Source: Rhodobacteraceae bacterium KLH11 (GTDB lineage: Bacteria > Pseudomonadota > Alphaproteobacteria > Rhodobacterales > Rhodobacteraceae). Taken from it: a stretch of 64,000 nt of DNA. The position numbers were made by a program, and so were the translations under genes. The notes beneath the pieces were generated by a model. It searched no databases, was not told where the DNA came from, and was given only the letters and a program-made list of their open reading frames with translations. The stretch is taken from assembly GCA_000158135.1 (NCBI GenBank), contig DS999531.1, positions 836,132 through 900,131 on the forward strand, in the 5' to 3' direction. Position 1 is the stretch's first letter, and the number at the start of each line of letters is the position of its first letter. This document shows, one piece after another, positions 8,511 to 17,035 of this stretch.

Positions 8511-9476
8511 GTGCAAATTGAGGTTTCCCGTGATGTGTTTCAGCTGGCGCAGGTTTTCACGATATCGCGCGGCTCGCGCACCGAAGCGCAGGTCCTGACA
8601 GTGCGGGTTTCGAATGGTGCGTTTCAGGGCCGGGGCGAATGCGTGCCCTATGCCCGCTACGGTGAAACACTCGGGTCGGTTGAGGCTGAAATTCGCGACC
8701 TGCCAAACCATTTCTCGCGACAATCCCTCAGAGAGCTCTTACCCGCAGGGGCAGCCCGCAATGCGGTGGATTGCGCGCTATGGGACCTTGAGGCGAAACG
8801 GGCAGGCAAACGCGCGTGGGACCTGGCGGGGCTGACCACCCCGGGGCCCGAGATCACAGCCTATACGCTCTCGCTTGATACACCCCAGGCGATGCGGGCG
8901 CAGGCGGCAAAGAACGCAGCGCGGCCCATGTTGAAAATCAAACTGGGCACACCAGACGATATGCCCCGGCTTGAAGCGGTGCGGGCGGGCGCGCCCGAGG
9001 CGAAAATCATTGTGGATGCCAACGAAGGCTGGTCGGCAGAAATTTACGCGGACCTCGCGCCTCATCTCGTGCGGCTGGGCGTGGCGCTGGTCGAGCAACC
9101 CCTGCCCGCCGGAGAGGATGAGGCATTGATCGGGCTGCAGCGGCCCGTACCGGTTTGTGCTGACGAATCCTGCCATGACCGCGCCAGCCTGCCCAAGCTG
9201 AAAGGGAAGTATGACGTGGTGAACATCAAACTGGACAAGACCGGTGGCCTGACGGAAGCGCTGGAATTACGTCAGGCCGCGCTGGCAGAAGGCTACGGCA
9301 TCATGGTCGGATGCATGGTTGGCAGCTCACTGGCGATGGCACCCGCAACCCTGCTGGCGCAGGGCGCGATGGTAACTGACCTTGACGGCCCGCTTCTGTT
9401 GGCCGAAGACCGCAATACCCCGCTGATATTTGACGACGCCGGAGTACACCCGCCTGAAGCCGGGCTCTGGGGCTGA
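8511..9476 (+). CDS. dgcA: Enolase-superfamily dipeptide epimerase / N-acetyl-D-glutamate racemase type
   Basis: Epimerase of the muconate-lactonizing-enzyme branch of the enolase superfamily. Visible active-site elements: LKIKLG (KxK base), IIVDANEGW and VEQP and CADES for the three metal ligands, and VNIKLDKTGG for the second catalytic Lys. Such proteins act either as L-Ala-D/L-Glu epimerases in murein-peptide recycling or as N-acetyl-D-glutamate racemase (DgcA) in D-glutamate use; these cannot be separated from sequence alone and no dgcN lies next to it. It starts with GTG at 8511 after GAAAGGG. Eleven bp separate it from a D-amino acid transaminase, so a D-amino-acid operon is likely. Confidence 0.85.
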   Translation: MQIEVSRDVFQLAQVFTISRGSRTEAQVLTVRVSNGAFQGRGECVPYARYGETLGSVEAEIRDLPNHFSRQSLRELLPAGAARNAVDCALWDLEAKRAGKRAWDLAGLTTPGPEITAYTLSLDTPQAMRAQAAKNAARPMLKIKLGTPDDMPRLEAVRAGAPEAKIIVDANEGWSAEIYADLAPHLVRLGVALVEQPLPAGEDEALIGLQRPVPVCADESCHDRASLPKLKGKYDVVNIKLDKTGGLTEALELRQAALAEGYGIMVGCMVGSSLAMAPATLLAQGAMVTDLDGPLLLAEDRNTPLIFDDAGVHPPEAGLWG

Positions 9477-9487
9477 GGAGATAAAAC

Positions 9488-10348
9488 ATGACCCGCACCG
9501 TTTATGTAAATGGCGAATACCTGCCCGAAACCGAGGCCAGGGTCTCGATCTTTGATCGCGGCTTCCTGATGGCGGATGCCGTTTACGAGGTCACCAGCGT
9601 TCTGGACGGCAAGCTGATCGACTTTGAAGGCCACGCCGTGCGCCTGAAACGTTCACTGGATGCATTGCAGATTGCCGAGCCCTGCAGCAAAGATGACTTG
9701 CTGGAAATCCATCGCAAGCTGGTGGACCTCAACGGCATCGACGAAGGCCTGATCTATCTGCAGGTCTCGCGCGGCAGTGATGGCGATCGGGACTTTGTCT
9801 TTCCCTCAGCGGATACCCGGCCGACACTGGTTCTGTTTACCCAGAACAAGCCGGGCCTGGCTGACAGCCCGGCGGCCCAAAAGGGCGCGAAGATTATCTC
9901 GATAGATGATATCCGCTGGGGTCGTCGCGATATCAAAACAGTTCAGCTGCTTTACCCCTCGATGGGCAAGATGATGGCCAAAGCCGCCGGATGTGATGAT
10001 GCCTGGATGGTCGAGGATGGCTACGTCACCGAAGGCACCAGCAACAACGCCTATTTCGTCAAGAACGGCAAGATCGTCACCCGCCCGCTGTCCAGCGACA
10101 TCCTGCACGGGATCACCCGCAAGGCCGTGCTGCGCATGGCCGCCGAAGCGCAGATGGTGGTCGAGGAACGCCTGTTCACCATCGACGAAGCGAAAGAAGC
10201 CGATGAGGCCTTTGTCACTTCGGCCAGCGCATTTGTCATGCCCGTGATCGAGATCGACGGGGTAACACTGGGCGATGGCACGCCGGGGCCAATCGCCAGG
10301 CGGCTGCGCGAAATCTATCTGGATGAAAGCCGCAAAGCGGCGATCTGA
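9488..10348 (+). CDS. dat: D-amino acid transaminase (class IV PLP enzyme)
   Basis: Transfers amino groups between D-amino acids and 2-oxo acids in the cytoplasm. Class IV fold with N-terminal VYVNGEYLPETEARVSIFDRGF, the Schiff-base Lys in RRDIKT (about residue 150) and the cofactor-binding VTEGTSNNAYF. The 286-residue length and the DRGF...DAVYEV region fit D-alanine-type rather than branched-chain enzymes. ATG at 9488 is preceded by GAGGAGA. Second gene of an operon with the dgcA-like epimerase; together they suggest conversion of D-Glu or D-Ala from murein or the environment into central metabolism. A strong terminator follows. Confidence 0.93.
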   Translation: MTRTVYVNGEYLPETEARVSIFDRGFLMADAVYEVTSVLDGKLIDFEGHAVRLKRSLDALQIAEPCSKDDLLEIHRKLVDLNGIDEGLIYLQVSRGSDGDRDFVFPSADTRPTLVLFTQNKPGLADSPAAQKGAKIISIDDIRWGRRDIKTVQLLYPSMGKMMAKAAGCDDAWMVEDGYVTEGTSNNAYFVKNGKIVTRPLSSDILHGITRKAVLRMAAEAQMVVEERLFTIDEAKEADEAFVTSASAFVMPVIEIDGVTLGDGTPGPIARRLREIYLDESRKAAI

Positions 10349-10353
10349 CCGAG

Positions 10354-10381
10354 AAAAGCCCGCCCGAACGGCGGGCTTTTT
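10354..10381. terminator. Bidirectional rho-independent terminator
   Basis: AAAAGCCCGCC (10354-10364) and GGCGGGCTTTT (10370-10380) form an 11-bp stem with a 5-nt loop. T-runs flank it on both strands, serving the convergent dat and DUF1244 genes. Confidence 0.92.
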
Positions 10382-10387
10382 GCAAGC

Positions 10388-10702
<315 letters not shown>

Positions 10703-10770
10703 GATCTGGCTCCGGATGCGTGACGGGATTGTGCCTGAAGTAGCAACCCAACGGGTGTGTTTCAACTCAA

Positions 10771-11508
10771 CTACAGGTCACTGCTGTCCAAAGCATCCTG
10801 TAAAATGGGTGCCAGCCGCTCGGCCCAGCTACGCTGACCGTTATGATCCGCGATCAGGTCATTGCGCAGCTCGATCAGCGCGTTGGGGCGGCCATGGGTG
10901 GTGCAATGCTTGTCGATCGCATCGCCCGGCAAGACACCTGTATAAGGCTCGTTCACGCCCACACACAGATCATCTTCGGCCTCCAGCCGGTTGATCAAAG
11001 GACGCGAGAACCGCTCATCCGGGGTGTGCAGCACGCCCACATGCCAGGGACGCGGATCGCGACCGCGCAGTTGGCGTGTGAAGGAATGCATCGAAATAAT
11101 CACCGCATGAGGCAGGGCGGCCAGTTGTGCCAGTGCCTCGTGATACGGGCGATAGCACATGTTCAGGCGACGCGCGCGCTCGGCCGCGTCGGCGTGTCGA
11201 TTGCCGGGAATGATCGATCCGTCATAAAGCTTCATCAGCAGTGTCGGATCGTCCTCCCCCCGGTTCGGATCAATCACAAGGCGCGAGAAATTGGCCGCAA
11301 CAACAGGCGCATTCAGAATTTCGCCCAGATGTTTCGACACCTCATAGGCCCCCACATCATACGCGATGTGACGCTCCATATCCTCGCGCGGCAGGCCAAG
11401 GTCACCACCGTTGATTTCAGGCGGCACCGTGTTGGTTGCATGGTCACATGTGATCAGCCAGCGGGACGGGCGATCCGCACCGTGAACGAAAAACGGGGTG
11501 TATGTCAT
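10771..11508 (-). CDS. N-formylglutamate amidohydrolase family protein
   Basis: Zinc-dependent hydrolase expected to release formate from N-formylglutamate, the last step of one histidine-degradation route, although many roseobacter members have untested substrates. The 245-residue protein starts MTYTPFFVHGADRPSRWLITCDHATN; CDHA(S/T)N, RLVIDPNR and SMHSF are the family's conserved blocks. A much longer open frame upstream (to 12396) is antisense to pyk and is not coding. No hut genes are adjacent. Divergent from pyruvate kinase. Confidence 0.92.
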   Translation of the reverse strand: MTYTPFFVHGADRPSRWLITCDHATNTVPPEINGGDLGLPREDMERHIAYDVGAYEVSKHLGEILNAPVVAANFSRLVIDPNRGEDDPTLLMKLYDGSIIPGNRHADAAERARRLNMCYRPYHEALAQLAALPHAVIISMHSFTRQLRGRDPRPWHVGVLHTPDERFSRPLINRLEAEDDLCVGVNEPYTGVLPGDAIDKHCTTHGRPNALIELRNDLIADHNGQRSWAERLAPILQDALDSSDL

Positions 11509-11585
11509 GAGCCTGTCATCTAGTTTGTCGCAGGTGTAGGACAGTTGCTTTGGAAAGGGAATTGCGCAATAAGCAGCCGAAGCAA

Positions 11586-11599
11586 TGTTTGCGATAACA
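11586..11599. promoter_or_regulatory. Dyad TGTTTGCGATAACA upstream of pyk
   Basis: ATGTT and AACAT arms (11585-11600) flank a centre containing CG, 26 bp before the pyk start. The shape is that of a LacI-family operator and, as far as I recall, resembles the site of the Rhodobacter central-carbon regulator CceR. This is inference from motif shape only. Confidence 0.35.
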
Positions 11600-11625
11600 T
11601 CGACCGTGTGAGGAGAGCAAGACCA

Positions 11626-13071
11626 ATGCGACGCCTGAGAAATGTAAAAATCGTGGCGACGCTGGGACCGGCGTCCAGTGACTATGACACCATTCGTACG
11701 CTGCATGAGGCCGGGGCGGATGTGTTCCGCCTGAACATGAGCCACGGCAGCCAGGGTGAAATTCGCGAACGCCATCAGATCATCCGGCAGGTGGAAAAGG
11801 ATCTGGGCAGCCCGATTGCCATACTGGCTGACCTTCAGGGCCCCAAGCTGCGTGTTGGCACGTTTGCCAATGAAGCCGAGGACCTGTCCGAAGGTGCAGC
11901 CTTTCGGCTGGATCTGGACGAAACGCCCGGCGACGGCACACGCGTCTGCCTGCCACATCCCGAGATTTTTGCAGCGCTGGAGCCCGGCGCGCGCCTGTTG
12001 GTCAATGACGGCAAGATCTGCCTGATCGTTGATAAATGCGGCAAGGATTTCGCCGATTGCACCGTTAAAACCGGTGGAACAATCTCGAACCGCAAAGGTG
12101 TAAACGTCCCTGACGTGGTGCTGCCGTTGGCGGCCCTGTCGGCAAAGGATCGTGACGATCTGGAGTTTGTTTGCCAGTTGGGCGTGGATTGGCTGGCGCT
12201 CAGCTTTGTCCAGCGTGCAAAAGATGTGTTTGAAGCCCGTGCGCTGGTTGATGGCCGTGCCTCGATCATGACCAAGGTCGAAAAACCCGCCGCGGTCGAG
12301 GCCTTTGACGAAATCCTCGACGCGTCGGACGGTATCATGGTGGCACGCGGTGATCTGGGCGTGGAATTGCCGGTATCCGCGGTGCCGCCCATTCAAAAAC
12401 GTCTGGTGCGCAAAAGCCGGGGCGCGGCCAAGCCCGTTATCGTTGCCACGCAGATGCTGGAAAGCATGATTGAAAGCCCGATGCCCACGCGGGCCGAAGT
12501 CTCGGATGTGGCCACAGCCATCTATGAAGGGACCGACGCCATCATGCTCAGCGCGGAATCGGCCGCCGGAGCCTACCCGGTTGAAGCCGTGCAGACCATG
12601 AACAAGGTCGCCATCGAGGTTGAGGCTGACCCGACCTACGGCCAGATCATCGCCGCCTCACGCACGGCCAATGGCACGACCATTGCAGACGGCATCGTTG
12701 CCGCCGCGCGTGAGATTGCCGAAAAGACGGATATCAAGGCCATCTGCTGTTTTACCCAAAGCGGAACCACGGCGTTGCTCACCGCGCGCGAACGACCGGG
12801 CGTGCCGATCATCGCGCTGACCCCTGCCACCGGCACAGCCCGGCGGCTGTGCCTGAGCTGGGGGTGTCACTGTGTCATGACGCCTGAACTGGAGCGGTTC
12901 AAAAGCGCGGTTGTCAACGCGGCCCGTGCTGCGCGTTCGGGTGGTTTTGCAACCGAGACAGATCAGATTGTCGTAACCGCGGGTGTGCCCTTCAACGTAC
13001 CGGGTACAACCAATATCCTGCGCATCGCGCCTTGCGACGAACGGCTTATCTATAACACTGATCCCGGCTGA
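11626..13071 (+). CDS. pyk: Pyruvate kinase
   Basis: Converts phosphoenolpyruvate and ADP to pyruvate and ATP, the last step of glycolysis and the Entner-Doudoroff route. The 481-residue protein starts MRRLRNVKIVATLGPASSD after GAGGAGAG; NMSHG, ADLQGPKLRVG, the active-site stretch TKVEKPAAVEAFDEI with SDGIMVARGDLGVE, and ATQMLESM are all intact. The C-terminal domain ends in a normal allosteric-domain pattern. An upstream frame start at 11545 lacks support. Monocistronic, with a possible LacI-type operator upstream. Confidence 0.97.
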   Translation: MRRLRNVKIVATLGPASSDYDTIRTLHEAGADVFRLNMSHGSQGEIRERHQIIRQVEKDLGSPIAILADLQGPKLRVGTFANEAEDLSEGAAFRLDLDETPGDGTRVCLPHPEIFAALEPGARLLVNDGKICLIVDKCGKDFADCTVKTGGTISNRKGVNVPDVVLPLAALSAKDRDDLEFVCQLGVDWLALSFVQRAKDVFEARALVDGRASIMTKVEKPAAVEAFDEILDASDGIMVARGDLGVELPVSAVPPIQKRLVRKSRGAAKPVIVATQMLESMIESPMPTRAEVSDVATAIYEGTDAIMLSAESAAGAYPVEAVQTMNKVAIEVEADPTYGQIIAASRTANGTTIADGIVAAAREIAEKTDIKAICCFTQSGTTALLTARERPGVPIIALTPATGTARRLCLSWGCHCVMTPELERFKSAVVNAARAARSGGFATETDQIVVTAGVPFNVPGTTNILRIAPCDERLIYNTDPG

Positions 13072-13127
13072 TTTTCGGCAGGCAATCACGCTGAAACGCG
13101 AAGTATCAGTATGATTTCTTGCCCTTC

Positions 13128-13146
13128 AAGGAAGAAAGTTTCCTTT
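13128..13146 (+). terminator. Weak hairpin with T stretch after pyk
   Basis: AAGGAA and TTCCTT form a 6-bp stem about 57 bp after the pyk stop, followed by TGTTTTC. A weak terminator at best. Confidence 0.3.
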
Positions 13147-13228
13147 GTTTTCAATCAGAAGCTGGGTTTAACTTGAGCTTTTGCAAATAAAACTCCATAT
13201 TTCCTGATTTTTTTCAGATACTTCCCCT

Positions 13229-13290
13229 CAGGGCAGTCCCCAAGTTTAAGTTCCAGGTTCCGGCTGCCCTGCCGGGGGCGAGGGCCCCGG
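13229..13290 (+). promoter_or_regulatory. Two consecutive stem-loops in the usp-agcS leader
   Basis: CAGGGCAG (13229-13236) pairs perfectly with CTGCCCTG (13264-13271) around a 27-nt loop. Directly after it CCGGGG (13272-13277) pairs with CCCCGG (13285-13290). Both lie 27-90 nt before the usp start and end just before its ribosome binding site. Two stacked GC-rich stems in a leader suggest an RNA element that stabilises or regulates the transcript. I could not match it to a glycine riboswitch. Confidence 0.45.
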
Positions 13291-13317
13291 CCAAACCAAT
13301 GATAACGGAGGAACGAG

Positions 13318-13755
13318 ATGACAACAAAAATTGTCATAGGACTGGACGGGACAGAAACCGGAGAGCGCGCGATCGCCTTTGCCAAAGACATGGCTGAACG
13401 GATCGGCAGTTGCGAGCTACTGGTTGTCTACGTCATTGAATGGTCACCATTCACATTTCAAACGCCTGAAGAAAATGCTCTGCGCCATAAACGGCGTGAG
13501 GAAGAGCTGGAACTTGCGACCGCCCGTGTCGTCAACCCGGCTGTCGAGGCCTTGAAATCCGCAGGTTTCGAAGCGCGCGGCATCGTTCGTCACGGCGACG
13601 TGGCCGAAACACTGAACGATATCACCGTTGAAAATGGTGGTTCGCAGATTGTTGTTGGCCGGTCTTCGGCGGATGGCTTCAAAAAACGTCTGTTCGGCAG
13701 CTCGACGCAAAATCTGGTCATGCATGCCGAAGTGCCGGTCACCGTTGTGAACTGA
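13318..13755 (+). CDS. Universal stress protein (UspA family)
   Basis: A 145-residue cytoplasmic nucleotide-binding protein. It has the N-terminal KIVIGLDGTETGERAI strand and the ATP-binding G-x2-S...G-S-S-T loop (VGRSSADGF...FGSSTQNLV) and ends in PVTVVN, all typical of UspA domains. GGAGGAACGAG gives a strong ribosome binding site for the ATG at 13318. It is followed after 14 bp by an alanine/glycine symporter gene with its own GAGGGAGG site, so the pair forms an operon; Usp proteins beside transporters are often supposed to tune them. Confidence 0.94.
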   Translation: MTTKIVIGLDGTETGERAIAFAKDMAERIGSCELLVVYVIEWSPFTFQTPEENALRHKRREEELELATARVVNPAVEALKSAGFEARGIVRHGDVAETLNDITVENGGSQIVVGRSSADGFKKRLFGSSTQNLVMHAEVPVTVVN

Positions 13756-13769
13756 GGGAGGGGATTGAA

Positions 13770-15323
13770 ATGGAAACGCTCAAGAAACTAAGCCTTCCTG
13801 CATTCGCAGCAAGTTTGATGGCAAGCGCAGCGTCGGCACAGGAGGCGGCTGGCCTTGATGACAAGATCAATCAGGCCTTCGCCGATTTCACCGGACCCTT
13901 CGTCAGCTTTATCTTCGCGCCGTTCCCGGGCACGGGTTTCCCGTGGATCGTGGGATGGCTGGTGATCGCTGCGACTGTCTTTTCACTGTATTTCGCCTTT
14001 GTTCAGTTTCGGTTCTTCGGACATGCAATCAGTCTTGTGAAAGGCGACTATTCCGATCCCAACGATGCAGGTGAGGTCAGCCATTTTCAGGCTCTGGCCA
14101 CGGCGCTGTCGGGTACGGTCGGTTTGGGCAATATTGCCGGTGTGGCCGTGGCCGTCGGCATTGGCGGCCCGGGGGCAACCTTCTGGATGATCACCGCGGG
14201 CCTGCTGGGCATGGCATCGAAATTCACCGAGTGTACGCTTGGCGTGAAATACCGCAATGAATACGAAGACGGCACCGTTTCGGGCGGCCCGATGTATTAC
14301 ATGTCCAAGGGTTTCAGCGAACTGGGCTTGCCGGGTGGCAAGATTCTGGCGGTTCTGTTCTCGATCTTCTGTATCCTTGGCGCGCTGGGTGGGGGCAACA
14401 TGTTCCAGGCCAATCAGGCGCATCAGCAGATCGCGGGAATCACTGGCGAGTACCCTGGCTGGATCACAGGGTTGGTCTTTGCAGCAATCGTGTTTGCCGT
14501 GATTGTGGGCGGCCTGAAATCCATCGCGCGCGTGACCGAAAAAGTTGTGCCCTTCATGGGGGTCACATATGTACTGGCCGCTTTGGTTATCATCATCATG
14601 AATGCAGATCAGATCGGCTGGGCCTTTGGCCAGATTTTCGAAGGCGCGTTCACCGGGCTTGGTGTGGCGGGCGGCATGGTCGGTGCGCTGATCCAGGGCT
14701 TCCGCCGAGCTGCGTTCTCGAACGAGGCGGGCGTGGGTTCCGCGGCGATTGCACACTCGGCCGTGCGGACCAGCGAACCGATCACCGAGGGCTTTGTCTC
14801 GCTGCTTGAACCGTTTATCGATACGGTCGTGATCTGTACGATGACAGCTTTGGTTATCATCATCACGCAGCAGCTGATCATTGATCCGGCAACCGGCAAC
14901 TACATGCTGAATGAAGCTGGCAACGCCATTGCGACGGTCGATGGCAACACAGGCGTTAGTCTGACCTCGGCGGCTTTTGCAAGCGCCTTCAGCTGGTTCC
15001 CCTATATTCTGGCGGTTGCCGTGGTTCTGTTCGCCTTCTCGACCATGATCAGCTGGTCCTATTACGGCCTGAAGGCCTGGACCTACCTGTTCGGTGAAGG
15101 CCATACCAAAGAGCTGGTGTTCAAGGTCATCTTCTGCATCTTCGTCGTCATCGGCGCGGCTGCCAATCTTGGCCCGGTCATCGACTTCTCGGATGCGGCG
15201 ATCTTTGCGATGGCGGTTGTGAACGTCTTTGCGCTCTACTTCCTGATGAAAGTGGTGCGTCAGGAGCTGGCCTCCTACGCGTCCCGGCTCCAGAGCGGCG
15301 AAATCCGGAAATTCGAGCACTAA
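13770..15323 (+). CDS. Alanine/glycine:cation symporter (AGCS family)
   Basis: Sodium-coupled importer of alanine or glycine in the inner membrane, 517 residues with about ten hydrophobic segments. Family blocks are visible: ALSGTVGLGNIAGVAVAVGIGGPGATFWM, KFTECTLGVKYR, GGPMYYM, GEGVGSAAIAHSAV-like NEAGVGSAAIAHSA, and the late SWSYYGLKAW. The N-terminus resembles a signal sequence (ASLMASAASAQEA), common in this family in roseobacters. Second gene of the usp operon. A hairpin follows the stop. Confidence 0.95.
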   Translation: METLKKLSLPAFAASLMASAASAQEAAGLDDKINQAFADFTGPFVSFIFAPFPGTGFPWIVGWLVIAATVFSLYFAFVQFRFFGHAISLVKGDYSDPNDAGEVSHFQALATALSGTVGLGNIAGVAVAVGIGGPGATFWMITAGLLGMASKFTECTLGVKYRNEYEDGTVSGGPMYYMSKGFSELGLPGGKILAVLFSIFCILGALGGGNMFQANQAHQQIAGITGEYPGWITGLVFAAIVFAVIVGGLKSIARVTEKVVPFMGVTYVLAALVIIIMNADQIGWAFGQIFEGAFTGLGVAGGMVGALIQGFRRAAFSNEAGVGSAAIAHSAVRTSEPITEGFVSLLEPFIDTVVICTMTALVIIITQQLIIDPATGNYMLNEAGNAIATVDGNTGVSLTSAAFASAFSWFPYILAVAVVLFAFSTMISWSYYGLKAWTYLFGEGHTKELVFKVIFCIFVVIGAAANLGPVIDFSDAAIFAMAVVNVFALYFLMKVVRQELASYASRLQSGEIRKFEH

Positions 15324-15330
15324 GCAAAAC

Positions 15331-15359
15331 CACCGGGGCGGCCCCATGTCGCCCCGGTG
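15331..15359 (+). terminator. Strong 10-bp hairpin after the symporter gene
   Basis: CACCGGGGCG (15331-15340) pairs with CGCCCCGGTG (15350-15359) around a 9-nt loop, 7 bp after the stop. No T-run follows, so it may protect the 3' end or need Rho. Confidence 0.6.
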
Positions 15360-15507
15360 CCTGAACGGCCTGCCAAAAGTGCAGATTCACGCCGCACCCC
15401 CCTTGCCAGCAACACCAAACTTGCGTAAACGGCGCATCTGTTGCGTGACCGGCCGAGATGGCATGCCGAGTTGCGTTTGAAACCGAACCCGAAAACAGGA
15501 GACGGAA

Positions 15508-15708
15508 ATGCCTAAGATGAAGACAAAGTCGAGCGCCAAAAAGCGCTTTAAGGTGACTGCGACCGGTAAGGTCCTTGCTGGTCAGGCCGGCAAACGGCAC
15601 GGCATGATCAAGCGGACCAAGAAGTTCATCCGCGACGCCCGTGGCAACACCACCCTGTCCGCCCCCGACGCCAAGATCGTCAAGGGCTACATGCCCTACG
15701 ACCGCTAA
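15508..15708 (+). CDS. rpmI: 50S ribosomal protein bL35
   Basis: A 66-residue basic ribosomal protein of the large subunit. The start [22 protein letters not shown] and [10 protein letters not shown] are diagnostic. ACAGGAGACGG precedes the ATG. First gene of rpmI-rplT, 14 bp apart; infC, which precedes them in many bacteria, is not adjacent here, as is common in Rhodobacterales. Confidence 0.97.
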   Translation: MPKMKTKSSAKKRFKVTATGKVLAGQAGKRHGMIKRTKKFIRDARGNTTLSAPDAKIVKGYMPYDR

Positions 15709-15722
15709 GAGGAGATACCGAT

Positions 15723-16088
15723 ATGTCCCGCGTTAAAGGTGGAACCGTAACTCACGCCCGTCACAAGAAGGTCATCAAGGCTGCCAAAGGTTACTATGGC
15801 CGCCGCAAGAGCACCTTCAAGGTTGCCCGTCAGGCCGTCGACAAGGCCAACCAATACGCAACCCGCGACCGCAAGAACCGCAAGCGCAACTTCCGCGCGC
15901 TGTGGATCCAGCGTATCAACGCTGCTGTGCGTAGCCATGACGAGGCTCTGACATATTCCCGCTTCATCAACGGCCTGAACCTGGCCGGTATCGAAGTGGA
16001 CCGCAAAGTTCTGGCTGATCTGGCCGTGCACGAACCGGAAGCGTTCGGCGCGATCGTCGCCAAAGCTCAGGCCGCTCTGGCTGCCTGA
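15723..16088 (+). CDS. rplT: 50S ribosomal protein bL20
   Basis: A 121-residue 23S rRNA-binding protein needed early in large-subunit assembly. [28 protein letters not shown] and [14 protein letters not shown] are family signatures. AAGAGGAGAT precedes the ATG. It ends in a strong terminator. In Gammaproteobacteria bL20 represses the operon by binding leader RNA; no such leader was recognised here. Confidence 0.97.
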   Translation: MSRVKGGTVTHARHKKVIKAAKGYYGRRKSTFKVARQAVDKANQYATRDRKNRKRNFRALWIQRINAAVRSHDEALTYSRFINGLNLAGIEVDRKVLADLAVHEPEAFGAIVAKAQAALAA

Positions 16089-16114
16089 TCCTCTTGACAG
16101 AGAGACAGTGAAGG

Positions 16115-16145
16115 AAAGGCCGCTCCTGCTGGAGCGGCCTTTTTT
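16115..16145 (+). terminator. Rho-independent terminator of rpmI-rplT
   Basis: AAAGGCCGCTCC and GGAGCGGCCTTT form a 12-bp stem with a 4-nt loop, followed by a run of six Ts. Confidence 0.95.
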
Positions 16146-16158
16146 GATGCTTTTGGAT

Positions 16159-16186
16159 CAGGTCAGGAGCATTCGCCCCTGACCTG
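16159..16186 (-). terminator. Inverted repeat downstream of the 1-Cys peroxiredoxin gene
   Basis: CAGGTCAGG (16159-16167) pairs perfectly with CCTGACCTG (16178-16186), loop 10 nt, 8 bp after the minus-strand stop. It has no clear T-run on the minus strand. Confidence 0.5.
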
Positions 16187-16194
16187 TTATTTGT

Positions 16195-16845
16195 TCACGA
16201 AGGGGCTTTGGTTTTACGCAAATAGGGGAAGATCGTCTCGAACTCTCCGAACTTGGCCTTGGCATCCTCATTCGAGACAGCAGGCGGGATGATCACGTCT
16301 TCGCCCGGGACCCAGTTCGCAGGGGTTGCAACACCCTTGGCGCTCATTTGCAGACCGTCCAGCGCGCGCAGAATCTCGGCGAAGTTCCGGCCCACGGTCA
16401 TCGGGTAGGTCATCGACAGTTTCAGTTGCTTGTCCGGCCCGATGATGAAGACCGAACGCACGGTTGCACTGTCGGCAGGGGTACGACCGTCGGGCAGATA
16501 GGCCTCGGCCGGGAGCATGTCAAAGGCTTTGGAGACGGCCAGACCATCATCTGCGATGATCGGGAAGCCGGGGCTGGCGTTGCCATAGGCCTCGATATCT
16601 TTCTTCCACTTCTTGTGATCTTCGACACCATCGACCGACACACCTATCACTTTTGTGTTACGTGCCGCCCATTCGTCATTCAGCTGCGCCACTGCCGAAA
16701 ACTCGGTGGTGCAAACCGGGGTGAAATCCTTGGGATGCGAAAACAGAATGGCCCAGCTATCCCCAATCCAGTCATGGAACTGGACAGTGCCCTGATCTGT
16801 TTCTGCCTTAAAATTCGGGACAGTGTCATTGATACGCAAACCCAT
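16195..16845 (-). CDS. 1-Cys peroxiredoxin (PRDX6-type)
   Basis: Thiol peroxidase that reduces hydrogen peroxide and organic peroxides in the cytoplasm. SHPKDFTPVCTTE holds the peroxidatic Cys 45, which is the only Cys in the 216 residues, so it is a 1-Cys enzyme that needs an external thiol donor. The long C-terminal domain (GVATPANWVPGEDVIIPP, FPYLRKT) is typical of the PRDX6/Prx6 branch. Monocistronic; no OxyR gene is adjacent. Confidence 0.95.
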   Translation of the reverse strand: MGLRINDTVPNFKAETDQGTVQFHDWIGDSWAILFSHPKDFTPVCTTEFSAVAQLNDEWAARNTKVIGVSVDGVEDHKKWKKDIEAYGNASPGFPIIADDGLAVSKAFDMLPAEAYLPDGRTPADSATVRSVFIIGPDKQLKLSMTYPMTVGRNFAEILRALDGLQMSAKGVATPANWVPGEDVIIPPAVSNEDAKAKFGEFETIFPYLRKTKAPS

Positions 16846-17035
16846 GGGGCGCTCCTTTTCTGCGAATTAGACGAGTCGATGGCGCAAGCTTAATCACTTT
16901 GGCGACAGGTTACACCGGCATAGGACGACTAATTTCCGTTGTCCCAGATTCTCCTTGCTCTGCCCGGGACGGAATGACAGAGTGCCCGGGAAAACCGACC
17001 ATGCGGTCGAAAATACCGGATTTGGAGGAACTGTG

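Noticed and set aside
10771-12396. 541-codon open frame on the minus strand through pyk
   Set aside because: Only the part from 11508 (MTYTPFF) matches a known family. The upstream 296 codons are antisense to pyruvate kinase and look like a shadow.
13072-13317. Glycine riboswitch before the alanine/glycine symporter operon
   Set aside because: The conserved aptamer sequences were not found; only two plain stems are visible.
13983-15347. 454-codon minus-strand frame opposite the AGCS symporter
   Set aside because: His/Arg/Asp-rich translation without family features; the plus strand is clearly coding.
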